Assembly: GCA_963710315.1 (NCBI GenBank)
Contig: CAVPZW010000009.1
Location: 124,001 to 188,000, forward strand
From: Palsa-360 sp963710315
Lineage (GTDB): Bacteria > Acidobacteriota > Terriglobia > Acidiferrales > UBA7541
DNA length: 64,000 nucleotides
Direction of reading: 5' to 3'
Under the pieces are notes generated by a model, which made no database searches, was not told the origin of the DNA, and was given only the letters and a program-made list of their open reading frames with translations. Below are positions 1-9,302 of this stretch, one piece after another. Positions within the stretch are counted from its first letter, which is position 1, and each line of letters opens with the position of its first letter. Made by a program: the position numbers and the translations under genes.

Positions 1-739
1 GAATACACCGTTAGGCGGCCGTTGGCATCCCACATGGCGATGGTGGCATGCGGCTCCAGAGGCACGTGCTCGACCATCTGCGTGCGTGAAGTGGCCCTCG
101 AAGATGTGGTCGGACTCGCGAAAGCTTTTTCGATGTCACCTTTCTTGATCAACTTGTTGCCGTAGATATTGGCGGAAGGAGCGTGCACGCCAGGCGTTTC
201 CAGCTTCAGCGATTCGACGGATCGAGCACGGGCACGAGAACTTCATAGTCGACCTTGATTTTGTCGCAGGCTTCCGCCGCGATCTGCTCGGTGACGGCGG
301 CGACTGCGGCGACGCCGTCGCCCGCATGGAACACGCGCTCGTCGGCCAAGACTGGCTGGTCTTTCAGGAAGGGCCAAAGGAGTTGTTGGGAACATCCTTG
401 CCGGTCATCACCGCCATCACGCCGGGCATCGCTTCCGCTGCCTTGGTGTCGATGCTCTTGATCGTCGCCGAGGCCACGCCCGCGCGCTTGATCTTGGCGA
501 AGAACATGCCGGGAAAACCATGTCGTCGATGTAGCCGGTTTGGCCCAGCCCATGCAGCCGGGCGTCCAGGCGCGTTGCGCGCTGGCCGACGGCGGGAGTC
601 TGCTGGCGGGCCTTGGGCACCACCACTTCGATCGGATAGGTCACCAGCGGCGCGAGCACCGACTCGCGCAGAGTATCTGGCTCATCTTCACTGTCTCCGC
701 AGGAGAAACTTTCTCAGCAACTTTCGGTTTCTTATCCAC
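1..739 (-). pseudogene. Xanthine/CO dehydrogenase-type molybdenum subunit, 5' part, multiply frameshifted and cut by the window edge
   Basis: This is the N-terminal part of the large molybdopterin subunit of a xanthine/CO dehydrogenase-type hydroxylase. A GTG start at 737-739 has GGGAGG upstream, 17 bases after the stop of the 2Fe-2S gene. Recognisable blocks (TGYIDDMVFP, FLKDQPVLADERVF, VDYEVLVPV, MVEHVPLEPHATIA) are spread over all three minus frames. Restoring one base near 697 (GTGAAGATG), 510 (CCCGGC), 373 (GGCCCTT), 217, 120 and 92 rebuilds one continuous reading frame. Between indels the protein is well preserved and there are no in-frame stops. That pattern fits poor consensus quality at a contig end better than an old pseudogene, but true decay is possible. 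The active-site region lies outside the window, so the substrate cannot be predicted. Confidence 0.8.
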
Positions 740-755
740 CGTTTAGCCTCCCTAC

Positions 756-1278
756 CTACGTCTTGCTTCTCGATCCTGAACTCTTGACTAGCGACCGGCT
801 TCCATTGGCTTCGCCGCGCATGTTGCGCGCGGCGATCTGGATGGCCTCGATCATTTTCACGTATCCGGTGCAGCGGCACAAATTTCCGCCCAGCGCGTCG
901 CGGATCTGCGGAACCGATGGGATTAGGAATTTCGTCCAGCAGCGCCTTGGCCGACATGATGACGCCCGGCCCGCAGAAACCGCACTGCAAGGATGCGCAC
1001 TCTTCAAAAGCCTTCTGAATGGGGTGCACGCGATCCATGGAGGCGAGCCCCTCGATGGTCAGCACGTCGCGGCCATCGGCCTGCGCTGCAAGCATCAGGC
1101 AGGAGTTGACCGGCTTGCCATCGACGATCACCGTACAGGCGCCGCAATCGCCGACGTCGCAGCCGAGCTTGGACCCGGTGAGCAACAAATTATCGCGCAG
1201 CATGCGCAGCAAAGTCGTTTCCGGCGGCACACTGGCCGTTCGGGTTTCGCCGTTTACTTTGAGTGTGACGGTTACCAT
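756..1278 (-). pseudogene. Xanthine/CO dehydrogenase-type 2Fe-2S subunit with one frameshift
   Basis: This is the small iron-sulfur subunit of the Mo-hydroxylase, which carries electrons from the Mo site to FAD. The plant-type ferredoxin motif (LGCDVGDCGACTVIVDG, about residues 38-54) and the first half of the second cluster (LQCGFCGPGV) read in one frame. The rest (ALGGNLCRCTGYVKMIEAI) reads in another. One extra base in the GGG run at 919-921 explains the switch and gives a protein of about 173 residues, normal for the family. It follows the FAD subunit gene by 11 bases and precedes the Mo subunit by 17, as in a coxMSL-like operon. The frameshift is either a sequence error or recent inactivation. 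Confidence 0.85.
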
Positions 1279-1289
1279 TGCGTGTCTCC

Positions 1290-2171
1290 CTATCGCCTGG
1301 CTTGCGCCAGCGCGTACGCGCCTTCCAAGGCTCGTTTGGTCAAAACTGCAACCAGATTTTTGCGGTACTCGGCCGATGCGCGGAAATCGCTGATTGGCTT
1401 GGCGTCCGTGGCGGCGATGTGGCCCGCCTCGGCCATGACTTCCGGCGTGATTTTGCGGCCTTCCAGAAAGGCTTCGGCCTGCGTAGCGCGAATCACCTTG
1501 GGAGCAACCGCGCCAAGCCCGATGCGCGGCGCGACAAACGTGTGCTTATCCCAATCGACCCAGAAGCTGGCCGCTGAATTGACAAGCGCCAGCGCCTGCC
1601 CCTTGCGCAATCCGAATTTCAAAAAGTGAGTTGGTTTCCTGAGGTTCTGCTTGGGGATAATAATTTCCGCAAGAATCTCGTCCGGTTTCAAAACGGTCTT
1701 GCGCGGTCCGAGGAAAAATTCGGAGAGCGGCACTTCGTGGCGGCCGCTGGGTCCCTGAATGCTGGCGATGGCCTCAAGCGCAATCAACGTCGGTCCGCTG
1801 TCCATGGACGGAACGGCAGTCACCAGATTGCCGCCCAGTGTGCCCAGGTTGCGCGTCTGCACGGCGCCGATGGTGTGCGCCGCATCGGCCAAGGCAGGAA
1901 ACATATCCTTGATGACCACCGAGCGCATGATCTGCGAGTGCGTGACAAGCGCGCCGATGCGCAATCCGTCTTCATTCGCGACAATAGATTTCAATTCTTC
2001 GACGCGCGAAATATCGACAACTACGTTTGGCGAATGCGCGGAGAACTTGAGGTCGGCCAGCAGGTCGGTGCCGCCGGCGATGACCCTGACTTTGGAAGAA
2101 GCGGAGTGCTTGGCGAGCAGCGCCACGGCATCGTGCGAATCTTTTGCGGAATAAAGCTCAAAAGCTCTCAT
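1290..2171 (-). CDS. FAD-binding subunit of a xanthine/CO dehydrogenase-type Mo hydroxylase
   Basis: A 293-residue FAD subunit (CoxM/XdhB type), intact and of usual length. The FAD pyrophosphate-binding motif VIAGGTDLLADLK lies near residues 30-42, and the second FAD motif TIGAVQTRNLGTLGGNLVTA near 101-120. The C-terminal CO_deh_flav_C domain ends with KNLVAVLTKRALEGAYA. It is first in the minus-strand operon, followed by the 2Fe-2S subunit 11 bases later. It has no signal peptide, so this complex is probably cytoplasmic, unlike the second Mo hydroxylase at 37-42 kb. The substrate cannot be told from this subunit. Confidence 0.93.
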   Translation of the reverse strand: MRAFELYSAKDSHDAVALLAKHSASSKVRVIAGGTDLLADLKFSAHSPNVVVDISRVEELKSIVANEDGLRIGALVTHSQIMRSVVIKDMFPALADAAHTIGAVQTRNLGTLGGNLVTAVPSMDSGPTLIALEAIASIQGPSGRHEVPLSEFFLGPRKTVLKPDEILAEIIIPKQNLRKPTHFLKFGLRKGQALALVNSAASFWVDWDKHTFVAPRIGLGAVAPKVIRATQAEAFLEGRKITPEVMAEAGHIAATDAKPISDFRASAEYRKNLVAVLTKRALEGAYALAQARR

Positions 2172-2422
2172 GGTTGATCTCGCCGCGCTCTATCGTGAGC
2201 GGTAAACTGTGGCCTATCAGCGCCTTAGGGACATACTGGCGAAGCGGGCCAAACACGCATATTGAAGTCACCACCGCGGTTCTTGAATCCGTGCCTCACC
2301 CTAAGCACAGCCCTACCCCCGCGTGACAACCGCAAAAGCATAGCACCTCTTTGTGCCAAAAACCAGACCTATGAGGCCTGAAAAAACAGACTTTTCTTAC
2401 CTGCCCAATGCGCATTGCACAA

Positions 2423-4069
2423 TTATTCCCTAAGCGCGTAGGTGAAGAGGCCGTTCCCCGCCGCGATGGTGATGTATTGCTTGCCGTCAATCTGAAAACT
2501 GATCGGGCCAGCGATGATGTCTCCGCCCAGATTTTGTTTCCACAGCAACGTCCCGGTGCGCGCGTCCAGCGCCTGGAAGTATCCTTCCCTGCCGCCAACG
2601 AACAGCACATCCGTCGCTGTGGTCAAAATTCCACTGGTGTTCACGTCGTGCATGGCGTACTTCCACTTTTTCTCGCCGGTATGCGGATCGATGGCCACCA
2701 CGCCTCCCGTGCCCAGCGCTTCGGTGTACATGTCTATAGGGCCCGTGCGAATTCCACCGGGATTATCGGCGCCGGGGATGGGGCTGGTGTTTGCGCCGCC
2801 GGCAAAGCGCGTACCTTCCTTGTAGTCCACATCCACCTCGGCAAAAATCGTGCCGTAATCTTCCCACGTTGAAAGGTAGAAGAGTCCCGTGTGCGGGCTG
2901 TAGGACGGCGAATACCAGTTCGTTGCGCCCTGAATGCCGGGAAAGGTCGGCTGTCCCGCGGGTTGCGGCGTGGCAATGGGCCGGCCGTTGGCGTCGAGGC
3001 CGCTCGCCCAGTTCACCTTTGCGAACGGCTTTCCGATAAGAAATTTTCCCGTGGCGCGATCCAGCACGTAGAAAAATCCGTTGCGATTGCCCCAGAGCAT
3101 CAACTTGCGAGGACTGCCGTTCCAATCCGCATTCACCAGGACAGGAACCTGCACCGAGTCATAGTCGTAAGGATCGTGCGGCGAGAATTGAAAATACCAC
3201 TTCATCTTGCCCGTGTCGGGATCGAGCGCCAGCACGGAGTCGGAGTACAGATTGTCGCCCGTGCGTTGAGTGGCGTTGAAGTCCGGGCCGGGATTTCCCG
3301 TGCCCCAATAGGTCAAGTTGAGATCGGGATCGTAGGAGCCGGTCATCCACACCGGCGCTCCGCCGTGTTGCCAGGCATCGCCGCGCCAGCTGTCGTGGCC
3401 GGGCTGATCGGGATCGGGAATGGTATCCGTGTGCCAGACCTGCTTGCCGCTTCCAGCCTCGAAGGCGGCCACAAATCCGCGAATGCCGTACTCGCCTCCG
3501 GCCACGCCCACGATCACTTTATCTTTGACCACCAGCGGAGCCATGGTCATGGCATAGCCTGCCGCGGCATCAGCGACCTTCTGATTCCAGATTGCGTGGC
3601 CATCCTTGGAATCGACGGCCACTAAATGGGCATCGACCGTGGCCATGTACAAAGTGTCTCCGAGGATAGCCAGGCCGCGATTCACCACGCCGCAACAGGG
3701 ACGCGCGGCGGGAGAAACGACATAGTGATAAATCCAGAAAACGCGGCCGGACTTGGGGTCCAGCGCCACGATATCGTTTGGCGACTGCGTGATATACATC
3801 ACGCCGTCCACCACCAGCGGAGTGGTTTCAAACTTTTGCAGCGACTGCGCCTGAAACACCCACTTCAGCTCGAGGTTCTTCACGTTTGCGGGATCGATTT
3901 GTTTCAAGAGACTGTAGCGCTGGCTGGCGTAGCTGCCCGAGTAGGTCAGCCAGTTTTGCGGCTCGTCACTCGCGTGCAGCAGGCGCTCGTTGGTGACCTG
4001 CGCGCGCATCGCGAATGGAATCAGCAAAGCGAGGGACAGCAAGAATACAGTGCGCCGCGAGCGATTCAT
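2423..4069 (-). CDS. PQQ-dependent alcohol dehydrogenase-type quinoprotein
   Basis: A 548-residue periplasmic quinoprotein of the PQQ alcohol/methanol dehydrogenase family, an eight-bladed propeller oxidising alcohols or aldehydes. A signal peptide (about residues 1-23, ending MRAQ) is followed by the family start NWLTYSGSYASQRYS. The adjacent-cysteine pair CC at 125-126, a hallmark of the PQQ pocket, and the DPYDYDSVQ block carrying the catalytic-base Asp are visible. There is no C-terminal cytochrome domain. The upstream dihaem cytochrome gene shares an ATGA stop/start overlap at 4066-4069, which makes that cytochrome the likely electron acceptor. Substrate not predictable. Confidence 0.92.
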   Translation of the reverse strand: MNRSRRTVFLLSLALLIPFAMRAQVTNERLLHASDEPQNWLTYSGSYASQRYSLLKQIDPANVKNLELKWVFQAQSLQKFETTPLVVDGVMYITQSPNDIVALDPKSGRVFWIYHYVVSPAARPCCGVVNRGLAILGDTLYMATVDAHLVAVDSKDGHAIWNQKVADAAAGYAMTMAPLVVKDKVIVGVAGGEYGIRGFVAAFEAGSGKQVWHTDTIPDPDQPGHDSWRGDAWQHGGAPVWMTGSYDPDLNLTYWGTGNPGPDFNATQRTGDNLYSDSVLALDPDTGKMKWYFQFSPHDPYDYDSVQVPVLVNADWNGSPRKLMLWGNRNGFFYVLDRATGKFLIGKPFAKVNWASGLDANGRPIATPQPAGQPTFPGIQGATNWYSPSYSPHTGLFYLSTWEDYGTIFAEVDVDYKEGTRFAGGANTSPIPGADNPGGIRTGPIDMYTEALGTGGVVAIDPHTGEKKWKYAMHDVNTSGILTTATDVLFVGGREGYFQALDARTGTLLWKQNLGGDIIAGPISFQIDGKQYITIAAGNGLFTYALRE

Positions 4070-4869
4070 TTCACACCTCTCAGGGAAAGCAGGTAGGCCT
4101 CCAGATCGGCCAGCTCCTGCGCGCTGAACGTATCTTTGTACGATGGCATGGACGTTGTCTTCAGCACGGTGAATTCGCGCAGGTCGGATTTTGTGAGCGA
4201 CACCAGGCGCTCCTGCTCATCGATCAGCTGCACGGTGTAGGTATCTTCATTCAGGCGGCGGCCGTTGATCGTCTTGCCATCCTTGGTCACCGCGTGCACG
4301 GAGCGATTCTGCGGCAGCATCGAACCGGCCGGATCGATGAGCGTGCGGTGCAGAAGCTCGGCGGTGCGCAGCGTGCCGATGTCACCCAAATCGGACGCCA
4401 CGCGCGGGCCTTTGCCGTTGACGGCGTGGCAGGTCGCGCATTTGCCCGCGCCCACAAACAGCGCCTGGCCGCGCCCCGCGTTGCCAACCATGAGGCCCTT
4501 GGCATCGAAGCTGTTCATGTTACGCAGATAAGACACGATGCCCGTCAACTCGGCCGCGCCAAACGCAAATGGCTGCATGGCCGTGCCAGGGACGCCGGTG
4601 GTGATGGTGGCTCGCAAATCGTTGTCGGTGACGACGCGCTTGAATTGCCCCGCGCGGAAATTGACGCCGGGAATCTGATCGCCGGAAGTGCCGTGGCATG
4701 GAGTGCATTGCGTGGCGAAAATCTGCGCGCCGAATTGAATGTCCGACTGATAGTACTCGGGAGCGCGATCCTGCCCCTGTGCGCGAACAGCCGGCCCGCA
4801 CAGCATGCAAACGGCGCAAACCATTGCGCAAAACGCCGGCGCGCATAATGATAGACAGCGACTTTTCAC
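4066..4869 (-). CDS. Dihaem cytochrome c
   Basis: A 267-residue exported cytochrome c with two haem motifs, CTPCH (about 55-59) and CATCH (about 144-148). Met candidates for axial ligands lie in TAMQPF and MPSYKDTFS. I choose the GTG at 4867-4869 because GAGGG lies 7 bases upstream and the next residues form a Cys-rich hydrophobic signal peptide ending AVRAQ. An upstream in-frame ATG at 4953 would add an unlikely leader. The stop overlaps the start of the PQQ dehydrogenase gene (ATGA), so the two are translationally coupled. The protein probably accepts electrons from that enzyme and passes them to a terminal oxidase. Confidence 0.88.
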   Translation of the reverse strand: MKSRCLSLCAPAFCAMVCAVCMLCGPAVRAQGQDRAPEYYQSDIQFGAQIFATQCTPCHGTSGDQIPGVNFRAGQFKRVVTDNDLRATITTGVPGTAMQPFAFGAAELTGIVSYLRNMNSFDAKGLMVGNAGRGQALFVGAGKCATCHAVNGKGPRVASDLGDIGTLRTAELLHRTLIDPAGSMLPQNRSVHAVTKDGKTINGRRLNEDTYTVQLIDEQERLVSLTKSDLREFTVLKTTSMPSYKDTFSAQELADLEAYLLSLRGVK

Positions 4870-4970
4870 GGAAGTTCCCTCGCTTAAGCCGAAATTTCCG
4901 GCTGGAAATGTGCAGGTTAATTTTGCACCGCGAAATATACACCCGCCCGGCATCGTTGCAAAGGTTTGCA

Positions 4971-5044
4971 GTAGGACAGGCTTCAGCCTGTCTGCTTTTC
5001 GGCGCGGGCAAATTCAAACCCAGACAGGCTGAAGCCTGTCCTAC
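4971..5044. repeat. Family 1 palindrome, variant copy
   Basis: Inverted repeat with 24-base arms (4971-4994 and 5021-5044) around a 26-base spacer. The core ACAGGCTTCAGCCTGT is a variant of the GCGGGCTTCAGCCTGCGG core of the other copies. Its outer CTAC supplies the TAG stop codon of the amidohydrolase at 5041-5043. Confidence 0.85.
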
Positions 5045-6150
5045 CTGGAATCTCGCGCTGCGATTTTCTCAATTCGCGGAAATAAAGCCAGAGCATTTTC
5101 GCGTTCGATGGCCCGCAGGTCGCTTGCGGTCAACCCCGCGTCTCTCAGCCCCTTGGCGACTTCCGATGCGCTGGAGAACGGGAAATCCGTGCCAAACAGG
5201 ATGTGCGAAACCGGCATCAGTTTGAGCAGAGAGGGCCATGGATATGGATTGAAAAAATTGGCTGTGTCGAAATACAGCTTTTGCACTTCGTAGAGAAGGC
5301 CGTTTGGCAGGCGCTGTGCGATGTCCGGCCGGGCCGCGAGCGCCGTGAAGCGCGTCATCAAATACGGCATGGTTCCGCCGCCGTGCGAAAAAATAAATCG
5401 AATGTCCGGATAGCGCGATGCTGTGCCGTCAAATAGCAGGCTGGCGATGGCGCGCGTGGTGTCGGTCCCAAGTTCGATCAAGCCAGGAGCCAATTCCGGC
5501 TGCAGGTCCTTGCAGCATTCGGCCTTTACCGGGTGGAAGAAAACCACAGCCTTGCGCCGGTTGAGTTCGCTCATCACCGGAGCGAACGCAGGATCGCCGG
5601 GATATTTTCCCTGATAGCTGGTCATCATGCACACGCCGTCGGCCTTCAGCGTGTCCTGGCTGTACTCGATCTCGCGCAGACTGCCGTCCACGTCCGGCAG
5701 CGGAATGGTGGAAAACATTCCGAAGCGGCCTGGATGGTCGGCCATCAGGCGCGCGCCGTAGTCGTTGCATTCGCGCGCCAGCTTGCGCGCCGCTTCGTTA
5801 TCGCCAAACCAGACGCTGGGCTCGCTGGTGGAAATCATGGAGGTGGCCACGCCGCTCTTGTCCATATCCTCGATGGATTTGTTGGGCGTCCAGAGCTCCA
5901 GGGGGCGCTGGTTGGTTTTCCTTGCGGAAATTGCGGCGATGAATCCGGGCGCGGAAAAGTGGTGATGGGCGTCGATGCGAAATGGCTTTGACGCATCTGC
6001 ATCGGTCATTTGCGCACGCAATAAATTTTCAGGAAGAAGTGTGGATGCGCCCAGCGCGGCGAGACCCATAAGAAATCGCCGCCGCGCTACACTGGTGGAA
6101 GCGAACTGAAATTCGTTGTGTGTAGTCTGAAGATCGATTTTGTTTTTCAT
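5041..6150 (-). CDS. Tat-exported amidohydrolase family 2 metal-dependent hydrolase
   Basis: A 369-residue amidohydrolase_2 protein, the family of ACMS decarboxylase and related metal-dependent hydrolases and decarboxylases. A Tat-like leader (ARRRFLMGLAALGA, about 22-35) ends near LLRAQ. The metal-binding strand RIDAHHHF (about 58-65), FFHPV, the IFSHGGG block (third His) and HILFGTDFPFS (metal Asp) are all present, so the active site looks complete. Its stop codon lies inside a palindromic repeat. It sits upstream of the cytochrome-PQQ pair on the same strand, but 171 bases and the repeat separate them. Substrate unknown; a cyclic carboxylic acid would fit the family. Confidence 0.88.
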   Translation of the reverse strand: MKNKIDLQTTHNEFQFASTSVARRRFLMGLAALGASTLLPENLLRAQMTDADASKPFRIDAHHHFSAPGFIAAISARKTNQRPLELWTPNKSIEDMDKSGVATSMISTSEPSVWFGDNEAARKLARECNDYGARLMADHPGRFGMFSTIPLPDVDGSLREIEYSQDTLKADGVCMMTSYQGKYPGDPAFAPVMSELNRRKAVVFFHPVKAECCKDLQPELAPGLIELGTDTTRAIASLLFDGTASRYPDIRFIFSHGGGTMPYLMTRFTALAARPDIAQRLPNGLLYEVQKLYFDTANFFNPYPWPSLLKLMPVSHILFGTDFPFSSASEVAKGLRDAGLTASDLRAIERENALALFPRIEKIAARDSR

Positions 6151-6210
6151 TGAGCGCTAACGTACACCCGACGCATGCCGCTCGCAATGCGAATATGTTC
6201 CGGCGGGCCA

Positions 6211-6282
6211 GTAGCGCGGGCTTCAGCCTGCGGATTTTGATCCTTGCTAGGCCTAACCCCCGCAGGCTGAAGCCCGCGCTAC
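6211..6282. repeat. Family 1 palindrome
   Basis: Inverted repeat with 22-base perfect arms (6211-6232, 6261-6282), outer GTAGCGCGGGC and core CTTCAGCCTG. The spacer TTTGATCCTTGCTAGG matches those of other copies. It touches the stop codon of the 6282-6854 gene. Confidence 0.9.
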
Positions 6283-6854
6283 TATTGCGGCCAGGTGGCT
6301 GCGGGATCGAGGTTAATGATGGGCTGCGCGCCGGCAACCGGAACCCTGGGCCGCAGGTACGGCCGGGCAATCGCTTTGTGGCAGCCGTAGCAATCCTCGA
6401 GCAAATGTTTGTACTGCACGGCGAATTCCCTGCTGTCCTGCGCTTCGATGGCTTTGCGCACCTTGGGCAAGGTGCCGTTATCGATGGAGTCAAAGATCGC
6501 CTGCACGTCTACGGTTTTTCCGTCCGGGCCTTTGGGATCGGGGAACAAATGCACTTCCCACCGAATGCGATTGCGCGCTTCATTCAGATAGTAACCGGCC
6601 AGCGGCCAGTTCTTTCTTTGCCCCGCGAACCACAGATTGGCGGCGAACATTCCAACCTCCACCATGGGATGAGAATGCGGCGGCGTAATGTCTTTCAAGC
6701 GAGCCACGTCCGCCTGCAATGCGGCGGGATTTGCCTGCGGGCCATTTTGCTGCGCGATGGCTGTGGGGCGCTCCCACAACAATACGATCAGGCCGCCGAG
6801 AATTATGCCCAAGGCCAACATCTGAAAGCTTCGTGTCCGACCGGCGTTCGCCAT
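6282..6854 (-). CDS. Membrane-anchored or exported protein with one haem c motif
   Basis: A 190-residue protein with an N-terminal hydrophobic segment (about 10-27) and a single C-terminal CYGCH haem-binding motif (about 155-159). The body is helical with a characteristic HSHPMVEVGMFAANLWFAG stretch (about 60-78). The haem motif near the C-terminus resembles the layout of cytochrome c-prime, but I do not recognise the family with certainty. I start at ATG 6854 because AGGAAGGAG lies 9 bases upstream; a TTG 21 bases earlier overlaps that site. It follows a strong palindrome and is on the same strand as the PQQ/cytochrome genes, so a periplasmic redox or sensing role is plausible. Confidence 0.7.
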   Translation of the reverse strand: MANAGRTRSFQMLALGIILGGLIVLLWERPTAIAQQNGPQANPAALQADVARLKDITPPHSHPMVEVGMFAANLWFAGQRKNWPLAGYYLNEARNRIRWEVHLFPDPKGPDGKTVDVQAIFDSIDNGTLPKVRKAIEAQDSREFAVQYKHLLEDCYGCHKAIARPYLRPRVPVAGAQPIINLDPAATWPQ

Positions 6855-7010
6855 ATCAAAACGCTCCTTCCTCAATCAGATTGCAGACATTGCGGCAAAC
6901 AGAGAGCTACCCTGCTCCGCAAACCGCCCCTAAATTAAAAGTTGCCCCCGAACGACCTCAAGATGATGGCAGGCATTATACAGACTTCGGAAAGCGCCCC
7001 CCACATTTTT

Positions 7011-7093
7011 GTCATTCCGAGCGGAGCGAGGAATCTCTCATTCTTTTCTTGGGCCTAAATCGAAGAGAGATTCCTCGCTCCGCTCGGAATGAC
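7011..7093. repeat. Family 2 palindrome (CATTCCGAGCGGAGCGAGGAAT)
   Basis: Perfect inverted repeat with 29-base arms (7011-7039 and 7065-7093) and a 25-base spacer. A degenerate relative lies at 45220-45309. It sits in the leader between the divergent 6282-6854 and 7165-9153 genes. No coding potential is seen. Confidence 0.92.
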
Positions 7094-7164
7094 AACAGGT
7101 GGGGGTGCATCTTGCATGACAAAAAGTGGGGGCGCTTTTTGCGCGGCGTGTTAAAAGACTTGAT

Positions 7165-9153
7165 ATGAAGAAGCAATTACTCTTGATGGCCGCGGCGCTG
7201 GCGTTGTGGCCGGCGTATTCCGTATTCCTCTCGGGGCAAGAAAAATCCGCGGCCCCTCCTTCCCGCAATGTAGTGATCTTTGTTTTCGATGGACTGCGCG
7301 CCGGCTCCGTTAACGCCGAAGACACGCCCACCATGTTTTGGATTCGCACTCACGGAGTGAGCTTTGCCAACAGCCACTCGCTTTTCCCGACCTTTACCAC
7401 CGCGAACGCTTCGGCCATTGCCACGGGCCATTACCTCGGCGACACCGGCGATTACAACAATCAAATCTATATTGGGCAGCCTGTGTTTCTGGATGGCAAC
7501 TTTGGGCGCCCGCCGGGAAGCTATGCGCCTTACATCGAAAACGATCGCGTTCTTGGCGATCTGGATGCCCTCTTTGGCGGAAACTATTTGAACGAGGAAT
7601 CGTTGCTGGCCGCCGCGCGCAGGCATGGATTTAACACCGCGACGGTCGGGAAAATGGGGCCTGCCGCGATTCAGGATGTTAGCCAGCTGAACCCGGTGAA
7701 TGGCGGATTCGCGATTCCTCAGACAATCATGATCGATGACGGGACAGGCACAGCGGATGGAGTGCCGCTTGCGCCCGAGGTTTCTGCGGCGCTGGCCGCC
7801 GCTGGGCTTCCCACAGCCGCTCCCGCGCGCGGCCAGCCCACGGGAAACAACATCACGCCGGGAACGAAAAATCCAAATAGTGTGCAGCAGGCATATTTTG
7901 CGGATGCCACGACCAAAGTAATTCTGCCCATGTTCGCGAGAAACGGAAAACCTTTCGCGCTGCTGTACTGGTCGCGCGATCCCGACGGGACGCAGCACTA
8001 TCAGGGTGACAGTTTGAACGCGCTCATCCCCGGCATCAATGGGCCGACTTCCAGAGCCGCGCTAAGAAATGCCGATAACAACCTGAAGCAAATTCTGGAC
8101 TACATCAACAGCAATCCCGCAATGGCCGCGAACACGGATATTTTCTTGACCGCGGATCACGGCTTCGCGACCATCAGCAAGCGCGACATTGACGCCGCGG
8201 GCCACGCCACGTCCAGCTATTCGGCAAAGTGGACCTACAAGGACGCCCAGGGCCGGCAAGAGGTGAACACAGGATTTCTGCCGGTCGGTTTTCTGGCCAT
8301 CGATCTCGCTCACGAGTTGGGCCTACCCCTTTTCGATCCAGACAGCCAGATCGACGGGCCGGACGGCAAGAAAATGTTTGAGCCAGTGGATCCGACCATC
8401 GCGCAGCAGATGCCAAATGTGCGGCAGCATGCGGCATCGGGCAACGGATTAATTGGGGGCACGGGGCAGATTACGAAGACAACGGATGCAAAGTTGGTGG
8501 TGGCCGCCAACGGCGGCTCCGATCTGATCTATCTTCCTGTGCACGATGCGGACCTGGTGAAAAAAATTGTGGCGTTTCTCGCTCAGCAGGATTATGTGGG
8601 CGGCCTGTTCGTGAACGACGAGTACAAGAACGTGCCCGGCGCGCTGCCCACAAGCTCCATTCGCCTGATCGGCTCGTCGCTAACTCCTTCGCCAACCATC
8701 GCCGTCACTTTCAAAACTTTCCACACTGACCCCAAGCAACCAATCATGAGCGACGTGCAGATCACGGACTACCCGTTGCAGCACGGCCAGGGAATGCACG
8801 GCAGCTTCTCTCGCGCGAGTACCTTCAACTTCATGGCGGCAATCGGACCGGACTTCAAGAAGCAGTTCGTCGATGAAGCGCCGGTCAGCAACGCGGACAT
8901 TGCGCCCACGCTGGCGCAAATTCTTGGTTTTGCAATCGCAAGCAAAGGCAACCTGAAAGGACGAGTCTTGCAAGAGGCTCTGTCAGGCGGCCCGGCATCG
9001 CTTCCGTTCAAACGGCTTGCCGCTATTTCTGGCAGCGCCTCCAACGGCAAGAAGACAATTCTCATGTACCAGCAATTGGGAAAACAGGCTTACTTTGACC
9101 AGGCATGTTTCAAGATTAAGACCGCCGCAAAGGCTGCGAGCAAGTGCCCATAA
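7165..9153 (+). CDS. Exported type I phosphodiesterase/alkaline phosphatase-like protein
   Basis: A 662-residue alkaline-phosphatase-superfamily hydrolase. Signal peptide at about 1-24. The metal strand VVIFVFDGLR (Asp about 42) and the TFTTANA nucleophile Thr (about 78-79) are followed by YWSRDPDGTQHYQ, the FLTADHGF metal pair and GMHGSFSRAS, which is the usual ligand order. The length is greater than simple phosphodiesterases because of a middle insertion with a GTGTADG-type stretch. The start is the ATG at 7165, immediately before a Lys-Lys-hydrophobic leader. Likely scavenges phosphate or splits phosphodiesters in the periplasm. Monocistronic. Confidence 0.88.
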   Translation: MKKQLLLMAAALALWPAYSVFLSGQEKSAAPPSRNVVIFVFDGLRAGSVNAEDTPTMFWIRTHGVSFANSHSLFPTFTTANASAIATGHYLGDTGDYNNQIYIGQPVFLDGNFGRPPGSYAPYIENDRVLGDLDALFGGNYLNEESLLAAARRHGFNTATVGKMGPAAIQDVSQLNPVNGGFAIPQTIMIDDGTGTADGVPLAPEVSAALAAAGLPTAAPARGQPTGNNITPGTKNPNSVQQAYFADATTKVILPMFARNGKPFALLYWSRDPDGTQHYQGDSLNALIPGINGPTSRAALRNADNNLKQILDYINSNPAMAANTDIFLTADHGFATISKRDIDAAGHATSSYSAKWTYKDAQGRQEVNTGFLPVGFLAIDLAHELGLPLFDPDSQIDGPDGKKMFEPVDPTIAQQMPNVRQHAASGNGLIGGTGQITKTTDAKLVVAANGGSDLIYLPVHDADLVKKIVAFLAQQDYVGGLFVNDEYKNVPGALPTSSIRLIGSSLTPSPTIAVTFKTFHTDPKQPIMSDVQITDYPLQHGQGMHGSFSRASTFNFMAAIGPDFKKQFVDEAPVSNADIAPTLAQILGFAIASKGNLKGRVLQEALSGGPASLPFKRLAAISGSASNGKKTILMYQQLGKQAYFDQACFKIKTAAKAASKCP

Positions 9154-9235
9154 GAGCCTCTACAAAAATTTCCCACTGATTCTATTTCCAACCGAAACCG
9201 GAAACATCTCGGCATGCCACCAGTACAAATAAAAA

Positions 9236-9278
9236 TGCCGCGCGGCGAAGCTTTAAGTTCCAGCTCCGCCGCGCGGCA
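9236..9278 (-). terminator. Rho-independent terminator of the porin gene
   Basis: Perfect 12-base stem TGCCGCGCGGCG/CGCCGCGCGGCA (9236-9247, 9267-9278) with a 19-base loop. Read on the minus strand it is followed by ATTTTTATTT, and it lies 24 bases after the porin stop. Confidence 0.8.
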
Positions 9279-9302
9279 ATCTTTCTCTTTCCTGGATGAA
9301 CC

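Noticed and set aside
763..1629. Open frame of 288 codons on the plus strand
   Set aside because: Antisense to the 2Fe-2S and FAD subunit genes, with low-complexity Arg/Ala-rich content.
2400..2422. Terminator after the PQQ dehydrogenase gene (CAATGCGCATTG)
   Set aside because: The palindrome is short and has no usable loop; the T run further on is not joined to it.
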